Assembly (NCBI GenBank): GCA_905216155.1
Contig: CAJMSU010000003.1
Coordinates: forward strand, 1 to 64,000
DNA length: 64,000 bases
Direction: 5' to 3'
Source: an uncultured bacterium
Lineage (GTDB): Bacteria > Bacillota_I > Bacilli_A > RF39 > UBA660
Below are positions 1-8,026 of this stretch, in pieces. Both the position numbers and the translations under genes were made by a program. Numbering within the stretch: the first letter of the stretch is position 1; every line of letters begins with the position of its first letter. The notes beneath the pieces were generated by a model that was not told where the DNA came from, ran no database searches, and saw nothing but the letters and a program-made list of their open reading frames with translations.

Positions 1-1
1 A

Positions 2-130
2 GAAGAAGCTGTTTACTATTTAGAAAAAGCAAATGAAAATGATTATAAATATATAAAAGAAAATATAAATAAATTAATAAAACTAGTAGAAAACACTCAA
101 AAATTAATAGAAAAATATTTTGATATATAG
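2..130 (+). CDS. C-terminal end of an unidentified protein (partial)
   Basis: The reading frame is open from the window edge and ends at TAG 128-130, giving 42 residues. They form a charged, helix-prone tail with regularly spaced Tyr, Leu and Lys, compatible with a helical repeat or coiled-coil end. The function cannot be told from this fragment. A sigma-70-type promoter starts a new transcription unit directly downstream. Confidence 0.6.
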   Translation, partial: EEAVYYLEKANENDYKYIKENINKLIKLVENTQKLIEKYFDI

Positions 131-164
131 TAAATTACTATATATTTTTAATTAATTAAAATTA

Positions 165-193
165 TTGACTTTTTAACAGCAACAAAGTATAAT
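165..193 (+). promoter_or_regulatory. Vegetative promoter for the CFI-box gene
   Basis: TTGACT (165-170) and TATAAT (188-193) are separated by 17 bp, a near-consensus housekeeping promoter. Transcription would begin about 7 nt after the -10 box, at about 200. That rules out upstream start codons and supports ATG 219 with the GGGAG Shine-Dalgarno at 206-210. Confidence 0.8.
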
Positions 194-218
194 ATGGCAC
201 ATATTGGGAGATGATAGA

Positions 219-773
219 ATGTCTTATGAAGGAAAGTGTGGGAAGTGTGAAAACTATAGTTTTACAGGAGATAATAGTAAAGGGTATTGTAGTTGGTATA
301 AAACATACTATTATCCAGATGATTCCTGTCCTCATCAAAAAAATAGATATGAACCGCAACAAGGTTGCTATTTAACAACAATTATATGTAATAAATTAGG
401 TTATAGTGATGATTGCTTCGTTTTAAATACGCTTAGATCTTTTAGAGATAATGTTATGCAAAAAAATATAGAATATAAAGATATGCTAATGGAATATGAT
501 ACACTCGGACCAGTAATAGCACAAAATATAGCTAATGATAAAGAAAATAATAACTTATGGCAAGATGTATATAATAAATTCTTAATACCAGTAACTACTC
601 ATATTATGAATAAAGAATATGAAATGGCAACTAGTAAATATAAATTAATGTATACTGCTTTAAAAGATTTCTATTCAGTAGAATATGTTGACTTATCACA
701 AATAAAAGATGTTTATGATCAAAAACATGCAGGCCATGGAAAAATTAGAGTATTAAAAAAAACAACTGAATAA
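219..773 (+). CDS. Cys-rich CFI-box-type hypothetical protein
   Basis: A 184-residue soluble protein of unknown function. The start is ATG 219, not the in-frame TTG at 204, because TTG 204 lies just before the GGGAG ribosome site and only about 10 nt after the -10 box. Residues 1-40 carry a Cys-x2-Cys plus two further Cys (GKCGKC, YCSWY, SCPH), which looks like a small zinc ribbon. Next comes GCYLTTIICNKLGYSDDC followed by LRSFRDNVM, the signature of the CFI-box segment found at the ends of many Firmicutes hypothetical proteins. The last 90 residues are helical. It is monocistronic, between its own promoter and a terminator overlapping the stop. Confidence 0.8.
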   Translation: MSYEGKCGKCENYSFTGDNSKGYCSWYKTYYYPDDSCPHQKNRYEPQQGCYLTTIICNKLGYSDDCFVLNTLRSFRDNVMQKNIEYKDMLMEYDTLGPVIAQNIANDKENNNLWQDVYNKFLIPVTTHIMNKEYEMATSKYKLMYTALKDFYSVEYVDLSQIKDVYDQKHAGHGKIRVLKKTTE

Positions 774-788
774 GTTGCTTTTTTATTG
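755..788. terminator. Bidirectional terminator between convergent genes
   Basis: CAACT (763-767) pairs with AGTTG (773-777), flanked by an A run upstream and CTTTTTT downstream, so it can act on both strands. It overlaps the stop codon of the CFI-box gene and lies at the end of the convergent TroA-like lipoprotein gene. Confidence 0.65.
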
Positions 789-1652
789 GTATAATTCTTG
801 TTTTAATAATTCTAAATTTTCATTCATTATAGAAATGTATGTTTTTTTATTATTACGATCACTATCAGAAATATTATCTAACTTATTTAATTCCAGCTTC
901 TTTAAACTAGAAGAATTATTATCTAGTAATTTTTGTGCATTTTCTGATAATTTTTCTCCCTTAAAAGAGTAAATATAACTAACGTCACCTTTTTTTATTA
1001 AATTTTGAGCATCACTAATAGTTTTATCACTAGCATCACTGTCTACGCAAATAACTTTTAAACCAAATTTTTCTAAATATTTAAATGTAGAATTTGCTAC
1101 CAAAACAGTTTTATTATTAGTGTTTTCAACAGCAACTCTATAATCAGCGTCCAATTCAGATAATGATATTTTTAATTTTTCATAAGAAGCATCAATATCC
1201 TTTTTTAAATACGTAGAAGTAGAGTATTCTTCCAGACCAAGTCTTATATTTTGTGCCATCATTAATAACGATGATGGATTAAGCCATAATTCTTCAGGTG
1301 CATAGTCTGTTTCAAGTACATATGCTGTATCAATAATCTTTAAATTTTGATTTAAATCTAATAAATCGAAAGCTAAATTGTTCTCTTTTTCTATCTTTCC
1401 ATTATATATGAATAAATCATTTTTACTAAAATCTAATTTCTGTTTTTTACTTATATTATAATTTGATATATCAACACCATCTGGATAAACAGATTTAATA
1501 GTTGCATGTGATCCATATAATTTTTTAGTAATATATTCATTTGGATAATTTGTAACTATAATGTTAATATCTTCCATATTGTCTTGCTTACAGCCGGTTA
1601 AAAACAACGCCCCAATAAATACCAAAGTAATTAATAATATTTTCTTTTTCAT
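783..1652 (-). CDS. TroA/ZnuA-like lipoprotein without metal-ligand histidines
   Basis: A 289-residue lipoprotein; the lipobox LTGC ends at Cys21. The fold resembles zinc/manganese ABC-importer binding proteins: an N-terminal IIVTNYP strand, a GVD segment near residue 59, an ELWLNP segment near 121, and a [11 protein letters not shown] segment near 190. In active family members these segments supply the ligands GVDPHxYxP, DPHxWLxP and HxAFxYxxxxYGL. Here the first His is Ser/Asn, the second is Glu/Leu and the third is Asn, so classical metal binding looks lost. It overlaps yidD by 4 nt, and no ABC permease or ATPase is nearby. The family call is fairly good; the transport role is doubtful. 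Confidence 0.7.
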   Translation of the reverse strand: MKKKILLITLVFIGALFLTGCKQDNMEDINIIVTNYPNEYITKKLYGSHATIKSVYPDGVDISNYNISKKQKLDFSKNDLFIYNGKIEKENNLAFDLLDLNQNLKIIDTAYVLETDYAPEELWLNPSSLLMMAQNIRLGLEEYSTSTYLKKDIDASYEKLKISLSELDADYRVAVENTNNKTVLVANSTFKYLEKFGLKVICVDSDASDKTISDAQNLIKKGDVSYIYSFKGEKLSENAQKLLDNNSSSLKKLELNKLDNISDSDRNNKKTYISIMNENLELLKQELYQ

Positions 1653-1873
1653 AACTTTCTCCTTATTTCAGGTACAGGATCAAAACCAGTTTTGCCTAGT
1701 GGATTGCACCTAATTATTCTTTTAATGCTTAAAAAACTTCCATATATTGCACCATACATATTAATTGCCTCAATTGCATAATTTGAACATGTTGGTATAA
1801 ATCTACACTTATTATGTGTTGATAATGGAGTCTTTTGATAGAGTCTAATTAAAGCTATTAAAACTTTCTTCAT
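1649..1873 (-). CDS. yidD: Membrane protein insertion efficiency factor YidD
   Basis: A 74-residue protein matching the whole YidD family. It has the hydrophobic N-terminal helix [14 protein letters not shown], the core [15 protein letters not shown] and the downstream [16 protein letters not shown] segment. YidD is a small membrane-associated protein thought to help the YidC/Oxa1 insertase. It is normally in the rnpA-rnpA/yidC neighbourhood near oriC; here it is the first gene of a two-gene unit with the TroA-like lipoprotein (ATGA-type 4 nt overlap). The start is preceded by a GGTGATG ribosome site. Confidence 0.93.
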   Translation of the reverse strand: MKKVLIALIRLYQKTPLSTHNKCRFIPTCSNYAIEAINMYGAIYGSFLSIKRIIRCNPLGKTGFDPVPEIRRKL

Positions 1874-1963
1874 AACATCACCTATATAAAACTCTCGTAT
1901 AATAAGTTTACTATAAAAATATTAAAATAGCAATTATAAGTATACTAATTTATAAAATTTTGG

Positions 1964-1969
1964 TATAAT
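1964..1969 (+). promoter_or_regulatory. Extended -10 element upstream of rnc
   Basis: TGG followed by TATAAT (1964-1969) gives an extended -10 box 18 nt upstream of the rnc start. No good -35 hexamer is visible at 17 bp, which is usual for extended -10 promoters. Confidence 0.6.
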
Positions 1970-1986
1970 GTTCATGGTGAAGAAAA

Positions 1987-2652
1987 ATGGAAGAATTATT
2001 TAAAAAAATAAATATAAAACCTAAAAATTTAAAATTATATAATATTGCTTTTTCACATAGCTCATACGCTAATGAGCATAAGGCAAAACAAGATTATGAA
2101 AGACTAGAATTTTTAGGGGATTCAGTAGTTGATTTAGCTGTTGCTGACTATTTATATTCTAAAAAAGATGAAAATGAAGGTGAGATGACAAAAGTAAGAG
2201 CAAGTTATGTTTGTGAAAATGCTCTATATGAATACTCAACCTCACTTGGTCTAAATAAATATATTAAGGTTGGACACGGAGAAGAAAATAGTGGTGGAAA
2301 ATATAAAAAAGCTATTGTTGCTGATATATTTGAAGCTTTAATGGGTGCAATCTATTTAGATTTAGGTTATGCTACTGCTAAAAATACTGTATTAAAAATA
2401 ATTGTTCCATATATTGAAGATCCTAATGTTGTATTTTTTAGTGATTATAAGAGTGCGTTACAAGAATATGTTCAAACTGAACAAAAAAACTTGCACTATG
2501 AACTAGTGGAAGAAAAAGGTCCTGCCCATAATAAGACTTTTACAGTTGAAGTAAAAATAGATGATATTATTTATGGAGTTGGAACATCTTCTTCTAAAAA
2601 AGATGCAGAGCAAACAGCAGCCAAGAAGGCTTTAGAAAAAATAGCCATTTAA
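1987..2652 (+). CDS. rnc: Ribonuclease III
   Basis: A 221-residue RNase III, the usual length. The catalytic domain spans about residues 1-145 and contains the signature ERLEFLGDSVVDLAVA (residues about 38-53), with the later acidic pair in ADIFEALMGAIYLD. The double-stranded RNA-binding domain spans about 150-220 (ALQEYVQ ... KKDAEQTAAKKALEKI). It cuts double-stranded RNA in rRNA processing and mRNA turnover. The usual Bacillus partners smc and ftsY do not follow; instead a coiled-coil protein and an RNase J2-like protein do. Start ATG 1987 follows GGTGAAGA. Confidence 0.97.
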   Translation: MEELFKKINIKPKNLKLYNIAFSHSSYANEHKAKQDYERLEFLGDSVVDLAVADYLYSKKDENEGEMTKVRASYVCENALYEYSTSLGLNKYIKVGHGEENSGGKYKKAIVADIFEALMGAIYLDLGYATAKNTVLKIIVPYIEDPNVVFFSDYKSALQEYVQTEQKNLHYELVEEKGPAHNKTFTVEVKIDDIIYGVGTSSSKKDAEQTAAKKALEKIAI

Positions 2653-2681
2653 TTGAATTTTAATTTAGAATATGTTATAAT
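2653..2681 (+). promoter_or_regulatory. Promoter for the coiled-coil / RNase J2-like operon
   Basis: TTGAAT (2653-2658), a 17 bp spacer and TATAAT (2676-2681), the latter preceded by TGT (extended -10). It begins right after the rnc stop, so the downstream operon is expressed separately. Transcription from it excludes a start at TTG 2694, which lies within the ribosome site. Confidence 0.75.
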
Positions 2682-2708
2682 ACACTTGCTTTATTGGAGG
2701 GGTTCTTT

Positions 2709-3200
2709 ATGCAAAGAAAAGCAAACGATATTATTAATGAAGAAGTAAAAAGATTATCAAAAGAAAATGAATTTCAAAGACTTGTTTTAGTTAAGGCCTT
2801 ACAATCAAATAAAAAGATAGTAAATGAAAATATGCAATTATTTGATGATTTAACATTCATTATTGAAAAACAGCAAAAACAAATTGACTTATTAGATGAA
2901 ATTAAAAAAGAAGAATTAACTGATATTAAAAAAGTATTACTTTTAATTAGTGAATTAAAGGATATAAATGATATAACATTACTTCTATCTAAAAAATTAG
3001 ATTTATTTTTAATATTAGATGAAATTTTTGTAACGAATAATATTCTAAAGAATAGTATTTTTAAATATTTAGATATATCATTAGGTGAAAATGATAAACA
3101 CTATAATAATATTATAAAAGAAAATAAAGAAATAAAAACAGCAATAAACAGTCAATATAAGATTTTAAAATTAAAAAAGGAAGGAGAATACAATGAGTAA
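2709..3200 (+). CDS. Coiled-coil hypothetical protein
   Basis: A 163-residue soluble, highly charged, almost entirely helical protein. Leu and Ile recur at heptad-like spacing between about residues 10 and 80, suggesting a coiled coil. No recognised domain. ATG 2709 is chosen because the ribosome site GGAGGGG (2696-2702) sits 6 nt upstream; the in-frame TTG at 2694 lies inside that site. It overlaps the RNase J2-like gene by 8 nt, so the two are translationally coupled and may act together; that link is inference. Confidence 0.7.
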   Translation: MQRKANDIINEEVKRLSKENEFQRLVLVKALQSNKKIVNENMQLFDDLTFIIEKQQKQIDLLDEIKKEELTDIKKVLLLISELKDINDITLLLSKKLDLFLILDEIFVTNNILKNSIFKYLDISLGENDKHYNNIIKENKEIKTAINSQYKILKLKKEGEYNE

Positions 3201-4845
3201 AATAAAAATATTTAGTTTAGGAGGACTAAACGAAAATGGAAAAAATATGTATGTAGTAAATGTAGATAAAGATATTTATGTTTTTGATGCCGGATTAAAA
3301 TATGATAATGATATTAATTTAGGAATAGACTATATTATTCCTAATTTTGATTACTTAATTAAAAAAAGAAAAAATATCCAAGGAATATTTTTATCTCATG
3401 GACACGAAAGTAATATGGGAGCTGTTCCAGACATATTAGAAGTATTACCAGAAATACCAGTGTATGGAACAAAATTAACCTTAGAAATGGTAAAAAAGGA
3501 TATAGCACCTGATAAACTAAAAAAATACAATTTAAAAGAGATTAGACCACATTCAAAGATAGAATTTGGTAAAAATTGTATATTTCCAATTAGTGTAACA
3601 CATTCAATTCCAGATGCTGTATGTTATGTTTTATATACAGAAGATGGGGCAATTGTATATACAGGAGATTTTGTTTTTGATTCAACAATGAAAGGAGCAT
3701 ATAAAACAGATATAGGTAAACTTGCTTATGTTGGTAAACAAGGTGTTCTTTGCCTACTATCTGAGTCAATGTATGCAGAAAAAGAAGGACATACAAGTCC
3801 TAATAATAGAGTTTCAGGATTCATTAGAGAAGTATTGCACAAAAATGAAAATAGAATAATAGCAACTATTTTTACAGCTCACTTCTATAGAATACAAGAA
3901 ATTTTTGATGAAGTAGCAAAGACACATAGAAAAATTGTTATTATGGGTAAAGCCCTACAAGATACTATAAATAAAGCATTAGATAATAATTACTTAACTA
4001 TTGACAAAAGAAAAATAGGTACATTGTCAGATTTAAATAATAAAGATACTGTAGTATTAATATCAGATGAAAAAGAAAAACCATTTGCTAACTTAGAAAG
4101 AATTATTAAAGGATATGATAAATTTATAAAAATAAAAGAAACAGATACTATCTTTATAACAGAACCAAGTTACCCAGGAATAGAAAAAAGAACAGCGCTT
4201 ATAATGGATGAAATTGCTATGCTTGGTGCTAATGCCGTAAGTCTTTCAAGTAAGAAACATCTATTGCATCACGCATCACGTGAAGACTTAATGTTAATGA
4301 TAAATTTAATGAATCCTAAATATTATTTTCCAGTAAAAGGAGAATACAGAAATCAATATAAAAATGCTGAAATTGCTGAAGAACTTGGTATTCCTAAAGA
4401 AAACATTATTTTAAAAGAAAATGGTGATGTTTGCGAATTTATTGGTGGTAAACTTACTAATAATAAAGAACATATTGATGTAGATCAAATTCTAGTGGAT
4501 GGTAAAAGTCAAGGTGATATTGGTAATTTAGTTTTAAAAGATAGAGAAATGTTAGGGGAAAATGGCATTGTAATTATCAGTTGTACCCTTGATAAACAAA
4601 CAAAACAAGTAATAGCAGGACCAGAAATTTTAACAAGAGGTTTTGTTTATGTTAAAGAAAGTCAAGATTTACTTGAAGAGACAAAACAATTATCAAAAGA
4701 AGCAATAGAAGCAAATATTGAACCAAATACAAAAAGAGTTGATTATTCAAAAATAAAAAATGAAGTAAGAGAAGTATTAGGTAAATTTTTCTATAGAGAA
4801 ACAGAATCGAAACCTATGATAATTACAGTTATTCAAGAGGTATAA
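3193..4845 (+). CDS. rnjB: RNase J2-like beta-CASP protein, probably catalytically impaired
   Basis: A 550-residue protein with RNase J architecture: metallo-beta-lactamase core, beta-CASP insert and C-terminal domain. In RNase J1 the metal motif reads HGHEDHIGG; here it is HGHESNMG (about residue 70), losing the Asp and the second His pair member. PIHGEYR is PVKGEYR, and the SGSQGEP-type phosphate motif is SDEKEKP. THSIPD and GDF are retained. This pattern matches RNase J2, which forms a complex with J1 and is weakly active or inactive. No J1 gene is in the window. The symbol rnjB is by resemblance only. It is coupled to the coiled-coil gene upstream. Confidence 0.82.
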   Translation: MSKIKIFSLGGLNENGKNMYVVNVDKDIYVFDAGLKYDNDINLGIDYIIPNFDYLIKKRKNIQGIFLSHGHESNMGAVPDILEVLPEIPVYGTKLTLEMVKKDIAPDKLKKYNLKEIRPHSKIEFGKNCIFPISVTHSIPDAVCYVLYTEDGAIVYTGDFVFDSTMKGAYKTDIGKLAYVGKQGVLCLLSESMYAEKEGHTSPNNRVSGFIREVLHKNENRIIATIFTAHFYRIQEIFDEVAKTHRKIVIMGKALQDTINKALDNNYLTIDKRKIGTLSDLNNKDTVVLISDEKEKPFANLERIIKGYDKFIKIKETDTIFITEPSYPGIEKRTALIMDEIAMLGANAVSLSSKKHLLHHASREDLMLMINLMNPKYYFPVKGEYRNQYKNAEIAEELGIPKENIILKENGDVCEFIGGKLTNNKEHIDVDQILVDGKSQGDIGNLVLKDREMLGENGIVIISCTLDKQTKQVIAGPEILTRGFVYVKESQDLLEETKQLSKEAIEANIEPNTKRVDYSKIKNEVREVLGKFFYRETESKPMIITVIQEV

Positions 4846-4846
4846 T

Positions 4847-5293
4847 ATGAAAAAAATTATATATATTGTAGCATTAGTTTTATTAATAACAGGCTGTAGT
4901 AGAAAAGATGGAACCATTACATGTACATCAACTAGTACTCCAAATGAAGAAGTTAAGTTAAAATCAACATATATAATTACATATAAAAATAATTATGTAA
5001 CAAAACTAAAAACAACTGAGATAATTACAGTAAAAGACAAGAGTAATATTGAAACTTATAAAAATGTATTAGAAAACTCATATAAGGAGTACAACAAAAT
5101 AAAGTATTATTCAAATGTTATATCAGTTGAAGATAACAATTTAATATCATCAACAATAATTAACTATGATAAAATAGATACTAATAAATTAATAAAATTA
5201 GATAAAAATAACAAATCTATAATTAAAAATAAAAAAGTAGCAGTTGATGATATAAAAAACATATATGTAAAAAATGGCTGTAAATGTAAATAA
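4847..5293 (+). CDS. Small lipoprotein, paralogue A of a three-member family
   Basis: A 148-residue lipoprotein with lipobox LITGC at about residues 14-18. The mature part begins with a conserved TCT motif and ends NGCKCK. Between them are an ITYKNN strand, a helical NIETYKNVLENSYKEYNKIKYY segment and INYDKIDTNKL. The same order is seen in the genes at 11475 and 14626. The pattern resembles DUF1307/YehR-type lipoproteins; that match is from memory of the motif and tentative. It starts 1 nt after the RNase J2-like stop and lies just before tRNA-Arg(CCU). Confidence 0.7.
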   Translation: MKKIIYIVALVLLITGCSRKDGTITCTSTSTPNEEVKLKSTYIITYKNNYVTKLKTTEIITVKDKSNIETYKNVLENSYKEYNKIKYYSNVISVEDNNLISSTIINYDKIDTNKLIKLDKNNKSIIKNKKVAVDDIKNIYVKNGCKCK

Positions 5294-5318
5294 CTTTAGC
5301 AAATATGCTAAAGTATAT

Positions 5319-5395
5319 GTTTCCGTAGCTCAGTAGGATAGAGCAATTGCCTCCTAAGCAATAGGTCGCGAGTTCGACTCTCGCCGGGAACACCA
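5319..5395 (+). tRNA. tRNA-Arg(CCU)
   Basis: A 77 nt cloverleaf with encoded CCA. Acceptor GTTTCCG/CGGGAAC (one T-G pair), D stem GCTC/GAGC, anticodon stem ATTGC/GCAAT around loop CTCCTAA (anticodon CCT), and T arm GCGAG-TTCGACT-CTCGC. It reads AGG, a rare codon in this AT-rich sequence. Confidence 0.93.
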
Positions 5396-5438
5396 TATTA
5401 ATGATAAATTCAGACATTTCTGTTTGAAATAATAGACT

Positions 5439-5464
5439 ACTAGCTAGAAATAGTTAGTTTTTTA
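5439..5464 (+). terminator. Terminator after tRNA-Arg(CCU)
   Basis: ACTAGCTA (5439-5446), GAAA tetraloop, TAGTTAGT (5451-5458) with one G-T pair, then TTTTTTATTTT. An intrinsic terminator about 45 nt downstream of the tRNA. Confidence 0.75.
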
Positions 5465-5562
5465 TTTTAATAAAAATATAAAAACTTCATTCAATTTTAC
5501 GACAAATTTTAACCTTCTAAGTAGTTATACTAAATTAATAGTTATCATATTTAAAAAAAAGA

Positions 5563-5591
5563 TTGATTTATTATCAAAAATGTGCTATAAT
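5563..5591 (+). promoter_or_regulatory. Promoter for the hypothetical gene at 5616
   Basis: TTGATT (5563-5568), 17 bp spacer, TATAAT (5586-5591) with TGC just before it (extended -10). The ATG at 5580 lies upstream of the -10 box, so the real start must be ATG 5616. Confidence 0.75.
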
Positions 5592-5615
5592 ATGCAGTGC
5601 AATTGGGGGAATGAT

Positions 5616-6149
5616 ATGAAAAATATAATTATGGATTACAATGTTAAAAATTTTACACTTTATAATGATGGTGACAACGGTGTTGAATATATTCAATATC
5701 TATGTAAATTTAAAGATGAAGTAAATAGTGATTCTTATAACCAATTCTTAAATGATGTAAAAGAAAAAGGATTATCAAAGAAGGTAATTAGTTTTTTTGG
5801 TAAAATGGTAGAAGCAGATGTTATTGACTTTAAAGACTTTAATAAAGAAATAACAGAAGATAATATGGAAGTTATGTCAAGTGCTGCTAATGAATTTTTA
5901 GACATGTTTGATTATGGTAATCTAAGAATTAAGACATCTGATAGATATAGCCTAGATTATATGGCAGCAACACGAGCACTTTTTGGTAATTATAAAAAAG
6001 ATAGAAGAATGATAAGAGAAATTGGTAGTGCTAAGGATAATACTAATTTAGTAAATCTTATAGGATATGATGTCACTAAAAATTATAAAGATGATATAAA
6101 TGGTAAAAAAAGTAATCAAGAAAAAGAAAAAGTTAAAAGAAAATCTTAA
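5616..6149 (+). CDS. Hypothetical protein, unrecognised
   Basis: A 177-residue soluble protein with no family I recognise. The N-terminal third is mixed with several Asp, Asn and Tyr; the middle is helical (KKVISFFGKMVEADVIDFKDF); the C-terminal 30 residues are strongly basic and Lys/Asn rich, probably disordered. ATG 5616 is used because the GGGGGA ribosome site precedes it and the promoter lies downstream of the earlier in-frame ATG. It is monocistronic, between its own promoter and a terminator overlapping the stop, followed by tRNA-Gln. Confidence 0.75.
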   Translation: MKNIIMDYNVKNFTLYNDGDNGVEYIQYLCKFKDEVNSDSYNQFLNDVKEKGLSKKVISFFGKMVEADVIDFKDFNKEITEDNMEVMSSAANEFLDMFDYGNLRIKTSDRYSLDYMAATRALFGNYKKDRRMIREIGSAKDNTNLVNLIGYDVTKNYKDDINGKKSNQEKEKVKRKS

Positions 6150-6167
6150 TAGACTTTCTTTTTTTTT
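6138..6167 (+). terminator. Terminator overlapping the hypothetical gene stop
   Basis: AGAAAATCT (6138-6146), loop TAAT containing the stop codon, AGACTTTCT (6151-6159) with one mismatch, then a long T run to 6167. Confidence 0.65.
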
Positions 6168-6198
6168 GATTTTGTTGTAAAATAATTAAGAAATACAT

Positions 6199-6273
6199 TG
6201 CCCTGTGGCCAAGTGGTAAGGCAGTACGCTCTGACCGTATGACGCGTTAGTTCGAATCTAACCAGGGCAACCA
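6199..6273 (+). tRNA. tRNA-Gln(CUG)
   Basis: A 75 nt cloverleaf with encoded CCA. Acceptor TGCCCTG/CAGGGCA with the weak U1-A72 pair typical of bacterial tRNA-Gln, D stem GCC/GGC, anticodon loop CTCTGAC (CTG), T arm GTTAG-TTCGAAT-CTAAC. It lies 29 nt before gltX, whose product probably supplies misacylated Glu-tRNA-Gln in bacteria lacking GlnRS. Confidence 0.92.
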
Positions 6274-6302
6274 TAAAGTAAATTACATTTAAGAGGTGTT
6301 TT

Positions 6303-7970
6303 ATGAATATAGAAGAAAGAAAAGAATTAGCTGAGTTACTATTTCCTAATATAAAGCATGATAGAAATTATTATGAAAATATGTATCCAGAAAGAACTTT
6401 AAAAGAAGATGCTATGGTAACTAGATTTGGTCCTAGTCCTACTGGATTTGTTCATATGGGAAGTTTACTTGTATCTTTTATAAATAGTATTTTTGCTAAA
6501 CAAAGCAACGGTGTTTTCTTTTTGAGAATTGAAGATACTGATCAAAAACGTGCAGTAGAAAACGGGGTAGAAGGAATTTATAATGATTTAAAAGCATTTG
6601 AAATTAATCCATCAGAAAGTCCTATCATTGGCGGTAATTATGGGCCATATATTCAAAGTAAAAGAACTGAAATTTATCAAACTTATGTAAAAGATTTAAT
6701 CATTAAGGGACTTGCATACCCATGCTTTATGACTGAAGATGAAATAGCAAGTATCAAAGAAGAACAAGAAATAAACAAGACTAAACTAGGAATTTATGGT
6801 ATATATGCAGCTGATAGAGATTTATCACTAGAGGAAATAAAGCAAAAAATAGCATCTAATGAAGAATATGTTATTAGGCTTAAGAGTCCAGGCGATGCTA
6901 ATAAACAAGTTGAAATAATAGATTGTATAAAGGGTAAAATGAAATTCCCAGAACATGATATGGACACAGTGCTATTAAAAAAAGATGGTACACCAACATA
7001 TCATTTAGCACATGCAATAGATGATCACCTAATGCATACAACACATGTAATTCGTGGAGATGAATGGGTATCTAGTTTACCACTTCATATTCAATTATTT
7101 AATCTTTTAGGTTTTACCCCTCCTAAGTATGCACATATAGCACCACTTACAAAAAAAGAAAATGGTAATACTAGAAAGTTATCAAAAAGAAAAGATCCAG
7201 AAGCAGCCGTTTCTTACTATGATGAAATGGGTATTCCAATTGATGCAGTAAAACTATATCTTGCAACTATACTTAATTCTAATTTTGAAGAATGGTATCT
7301 AAATAATTCTGACAAAAAAATAGATGACTTTACATTTACATTCGACAAAATGGCAATTGGTGGCACATTATTTGATTTAGACAAATTATATAATATATCA
7401 AAAACATATTTTTCAAGAAAAACAGGCAATGATGTTTACAAGGAAACCTTTGATTGGGCTAAAAAATATGATAAAGAATATGCCAAACTTTTAGAAGAAA
7501 ATAAAGATTTAATGATAGATTTTTTAAGTATTGAAAAAGATGGCCCAAGGCCAAGAAAAGATATTTCTAAATATAGTGATGTTAAAGAAGAGTTTTCTTA
7601 TGCAATAGATAATCTATTCAATAAAGAAAATTATTCTAAATATGATAAAAACATAATTTATAATACAAATTTATTATTAGATTATGTAAATAATTATTTA
7701 GACTTATCTGTTACAAACGAAGAATGGTTCAACAAAGTAAAAGAATTTGCAACAAATAATGGTTATGCAGCAAGTCCAAAAGAATATAAGAAATCACCAG
7801 AAGAGTATAAAGGACATGTAGGAGATGTTTGTGAAGCACTAAGAGTTGCTGTTACAGGGAGAACAAAGTCACCTGATTTATATTCTATAATGAAAATTTT
7901 GGGAAAAGATAAAATTATTGAAAGAATTAATTTGTTAAATAAATATCAAAAGTGTAAAGAAGAAGCATAA
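6303..7970 (+). CDS. gltX: Glutamyl-tRNA synthetase
   Basis: A 555-residue class I synthetase charging tRNA with glutamate in the cytosol. The HIGH-type motif is HMGS at residues 51-54 after RFGPSPTGFV, and the KMSKS-type motif is KLSKR near residue 290. It carries an N-terminal extension of about 40 residues (LLFPNI...YPERT) like the longer clostridial GltX forms. A non-discriminating role on tRNA-Gln is likely if GatCAB is used, which fits the adjacent tRNA-Gln; this is inference. Ribosome site AGAGGTG precedes ATG 6303. A terminator overlaps the stop. Confidence 0.95.
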   Translation: MNIEERKELAELLFPNIKHDRNYYENMYPERTLKEDAMVTRFGPSPTGFVHMGSLLVSFINSIFAKQSNGVFFLRIEDTDQKRAVENGVEGIYNDLKAFEINPSESPIIGGNYGPYIQSKRTEIYQTYVKDLIIKGLAYPCFMTEDEIASIKEEQEINKTKLGIYGIYAADRDLSLEEIKQKIASNEEYVIRLKSPGDANKQVEIIDCIKGKMKFPEHDMDTVLLKKDGTPTYHLAHAIDDHLMHTTHVIRGDEWVSSLPLHIQLFNLLGFTPPKYAHIAPLTKKENGNTRKLSKRKDPEAAVSYYDEMGIPIDAVKLYLATILNSNFEEWYLNNSDKKIDDFTFTFDKMAIGGTLFDLDKLYNISKTYFSRKTGNDVYKETFDWAKKYDKEYAKLLEENKDLMIDFLSIEKDGPRPRKDISKYSDVKEEFSYAIDNLFNKENYSKYDKNIIYNTNLLLDYVNNYLDLSVTNEEWFNKVKEFATNNGYAASPKEYKKSPEEYKGHVGDVCEALRVAVTGRTKSPDLYSIMKILGKDKIIERINLLNKYQKCKEEA

Positions 7971-7995
7971 GTCTAAAAAAAGCTTCTTTTTATTT
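7960..7995 (+). terminator. gltX terminator
   Basis: AAGAAGC (7960-7966) pairs with GCTTCTT (7982-7988), followed by TTTTATTT. The stem begins inside the last gltX codons. Confidence 0.65.
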
Positions 7996-8022
7996 GACTA
8001 ATAAACTAAACCATGATATATT
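7994..8022 (+). promoter_or_regulatory. Strong promoter for the small RNA
   Basis: TTGACT (7994-7999), exactly 17 bp, then TATATT (8017-8022) with TGA in front (extended -10). It is among the best promoters in the window, yet no reading frame follows for 115 nt. Predicted transcription start is at about 8027-8029. Confidence 0.75.
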
Positions 8023-8026
8023 GTAA

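Noticed and set aside
6274..6302. T-box leader for gltX
   Set aside because: The gap between the tRNA and gltX is only 29 nt, too short for a T-box.
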